From positions 1 to 7,305 of the forward strand of contig JAMCRH010000141.1 in assembly GCA_023380515.1 (NCBI GenBank): 7,305 nt of DNA, written 5' to 3'. Under the pieces are notes generated by a model. It did no database searches. It was given only the letters and a program-made list of their open reading frames with translations, and was not told the origin of the DNA. A program made the translations under genes and the position numbers. Positions 5,867 through 7,305 of this stretch are shown one piece after another; the first letter of the stretch is position 1, and each line of letters starts with the position of its first letter. The DNA is from Gammaproteobacteria bacterium. GTDB lineage: Bacteria; Pseudomonadota; Gammaproteobacteria; Enterobacterales; Alteromonadaceae.

Positions 5867-6511
5867 ATGACAGATAAATCCAGTGTGATGTTAGTGGACG
5901 ATCATCCACTGTTGTTAAAGGGCTTAAAGCAGTTACTTGAGTTCGAGAGTGACATTGAAGTTGTGGCTGAAGCCAACAATGGCCCAGACGCAATTAAACT
6001 TGCCGAGGAACTTGATCCTGACCTCATCGTGCTCGACCTCAACATGCACGGCATGGATGGGCTCGAGACACTAAAGGGCATGCGTAAAGTTATATCGGCA
6101 TGCCGCTGCTCCCTGCTCACAGTGTCTGATGCCGACGAAGACGTCGTCGAAGCCATCAGTTCCGGAGCCGATGGTTACCTGTTAAAAGACATGGACCCAG
6201 AAAAGCTACTTGAACAACTGCGTCGGGCTCTCGACGGTAAAATGGTACTGAGCGAAGCAGTCACAGAAATCCTAGCCACCGCCATTCGCAAGCCAGCACC
6301 GCGCCAACAGGCAGACTTAAATAACCTGACGAATCGCGAATATGAAATTTTGTCGCTGATCGCTAAGGGGATGAGCAATAAAGTGATCGCTCGTGAACTC
6401 GATATTTCCGATGGTACCGTGAAAGTTCACGTCAAACACTTATTGAAAAAGCTGGGGTTACGTTCACGCGTCGAAGCCGCAGTTTGGATGGTCAATCAGC
6501 AAGGTAGTTAA
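5867..6511 (+). CDS. narL: NarL-family nitrate/nitrite response regulator
   Basis: Cytoplasmic DNA-binding response regulator of 214 residues, the length of E. coli NarL (216) and clearly similar along its whole length. In E. coli it is phosphorylated by the nitrate sensors NarX/NarQ and then controls nitrate-respiration genes. The receiver domain (about 5-122) shows the acidic pair D11-D12, phospho-acceptor D57 in LIVLDLNM, T85 in LLTVSD and K107 in GYLLKDM. A linker (about 140-150) leads to a LuxR-type helix-turn-helix domain: LTNREYEILSLIAKGMSNK (154-172), then DGTVKVHVKHLLKKLGLRSR (182-201), nearly identical to the E. coli recognition helix. GGGGA lies 7 bases before the ATG. Two oddities: His61 replaces the near-invariant Pro after the phospho-loop, and beta-4 reads RCSLLT where E. 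coli has RIVVFS. No sensor kinase gene lies in the window. moeA follows after 9 bases. Confidence 0.93.
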   Translation: MTDKSSVMLVDDHPLLLKGLKQLLEFESDIEVVAEANNGPDAIKLAEELDPDLIVLDLNMHGMDGLETLKGMRKVISACRCSLLTVSDADEDVVEAISSGADGYLLKDMDPEKLLEQLRRALDGKMVLSEAVTEILATAIRKPAPRQQADLNNLTNREYEILSLIAKGMSNKVIARELDISDGTVKVHVKHLLKKLGLRSRVEAAVWMVNQQGS

Positions 6512-6520
6512 GGACTTAGT

Positions 6521-7305
6521 ATGTTATCTGTTCGTGAAGCTGTACAACAAATGTTGGACAGTGTTCAGCCGATCACCGAAATCGAAACCGTTTTCATTGC
6601 CGATGCCGTGGACCGCGTTCTTGCGCAAGCGATCCACTCCACTCTCGATATCCCCTCATACGATAACTCGGCAATGGATGGTTATGCACTACGAGCAGAA
6701 GACTTAAGTCAAACGGGAACCACATTAACACTGGTTGGCCAAGCCCTTGCCGGGCATTCATTTCAAGGCGAAATTAAGCCCGGCGAGTGCATTCGGATTA
6801 TGACCGGCGCCCAGGTACCGGCATCTGCTACTGCGGTTATTCCCCAAGAAGACACGGAAAGAGACGCAGAAAATTCAAAACAAATAAAGTTTAATGTCAC
6901 GGCCACTGTTGGCCAAAATATTCGCCGCCAAGGTGAAGAACTCAAAATTGGCGCTGCCGTGTTTGCCGTTGGTCACCGGTTCACACCGGTCGATATTGGC
7001 CTGTTGGCATCACTCGGGATTGCCGAAGTGGCAGTCAAACAACAACTCACGATTGCCTTATTTTCAACCGGTGACGAGCTCGTTCAGCCCGGCCAGCCAA
7101 AGCGCGCAGACCAAATCTATGACAGTAACCGCTTCGTGCTGCACGCCATGATCGAGCGCATGGGCTTTAATGTTCTGAATTTAGGGCTGATTCCCGACAA
7201 TAAACAAGAAATTGCCGACGCCTTTATGACGGCTGCTGCAAAAGCCGATGCCATTGTGTGCTCCGGTGGTGTTTCTGTCGGTGACGCTGACTACACCAAG
7301 CAAGT
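6521..7305 (+). CDS. moeA: Molybdopterin molybdotransferase MoeA, 3' end beyond the window
   Basis: Cytoplasmic enzyme that inserts molybdate into adenylylated molybdopterin to give active molybdenum cofactor, needed by nitrate reductase. 261 residues are visible of the usual 400-odd. Landmarks in order: DIPSYDNSAMDGYA (43-56); GECIRIMTGAQVP (88-100), the MoeA entry signature; GQNIRRQGEE (131-140); the start of the MogA-like catalytic domain, LTIALFSTGDELVQPG (176-191); DQIYDSNR (197-204); and SGGVSVGDADYTK (248-260), in the molybdopterin-binding region. The ATG at 6521 has AAGGA 6 bases upstream, overlapping the narL stop region. The 9-base gap indicates an operon with narL. That placement ties cofactor assembly to anaerobic nitrate signalling and suggests nitrate reductase or further cofactor genes to the right. 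Confidence 0.95.
   Translation, partial: MLSVREAVQQMLDSVQPITEIETVFIADAVDRVLAQAIHSTLDIPSYDNSAMDGYALRAEDLSQTGTTLTLVGQALAGHSFQGEIKPGECIRIMTGAQVPASATAVIPQEDTERDAENSKQIKFNVTATVGQNIRRQGEELKIGAAVFAVGHRFTPVDIGLLASLGIAEVAVKQQLTIALFSTGDELVQPGQPKRADQIYDSNRFVLHAMIERMGFNVLNLGLIPDNKQEIADAFMTAAAKADAIVCSGGVSVGDADYTKQ

Overview
The window looks like chromosomal DNA of a free-living gammaproteobacterium, probably a marine Alteromonadales/Idiomarina-like or Marinobacter-like lineage. This rests on the flavour of the NarK, NarL and MoeA proteins and on moderate GC; the genus is inference. No RNA gene, insertion sequence, CRISPR array or phage gene is visible. Two gene neighbourhoods meet here.

The left half (1-3845, all minus strand) is a small regulon. 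An ArsR-family repressor of the BigR/SqrR/YgaV type (3505-3810) carries two cysteines 66 residues apart, the spacing of the persulfide-sensing pair in that group. It is followed by its own terminator. A second promoter then drives a two-gene operon: a 67-residue two-helix DUF2892 membrane protein (3039-3242) and, 28 bases on, a large RND efflux permease that runs off the left edge (1-3010, 1003 residues visible). The arsR promoter and the operon promoter are near copies: 21 of 29 positions are identical, both have a 17-base spacer, and both carry a TATTAG-N6-CTAAT palindrome between the -35 and -10. The obvious reading is one repressor acting on itself and on the pump operon, possibly in response to reactive sulfur or a related oxidative or metal signal.

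The right half (3938-7305) is part of a nitrate-respiration neighbourhood. A NarK-type nitrate/nitrite transporter (minus, 3938-5541) diverges from a NarL-type response regulator (plus, 5867-6511). A molybdopterin molybdotransferase gene, moeA, follows NarL closely (plus, 6521 to the right edge). Transporter, nitrate-responsive regulator and molybdenum-cofactor insertion belong together because respiratory nitrate reductase needs all three. The 325-base divergent region holds a good 7-2-7 NarL-type site and an FNR-like site.

Two signs of damage or sequence error stand out. narK is frameshifted near codon 16: the N-terminus MSDLKRWEPENEKFW is in one frame and the rest, from about IANRNLW, is in another, with about 13 bases apparently missing. 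NarL has a His in place of the near-invariant Pro after the phospho-acceptor loop and an unusually polar beta-4 strand. The most interesting unit is the BigR/SqrR-type regulator with twin operators controlling a DUF2892-RND operon.
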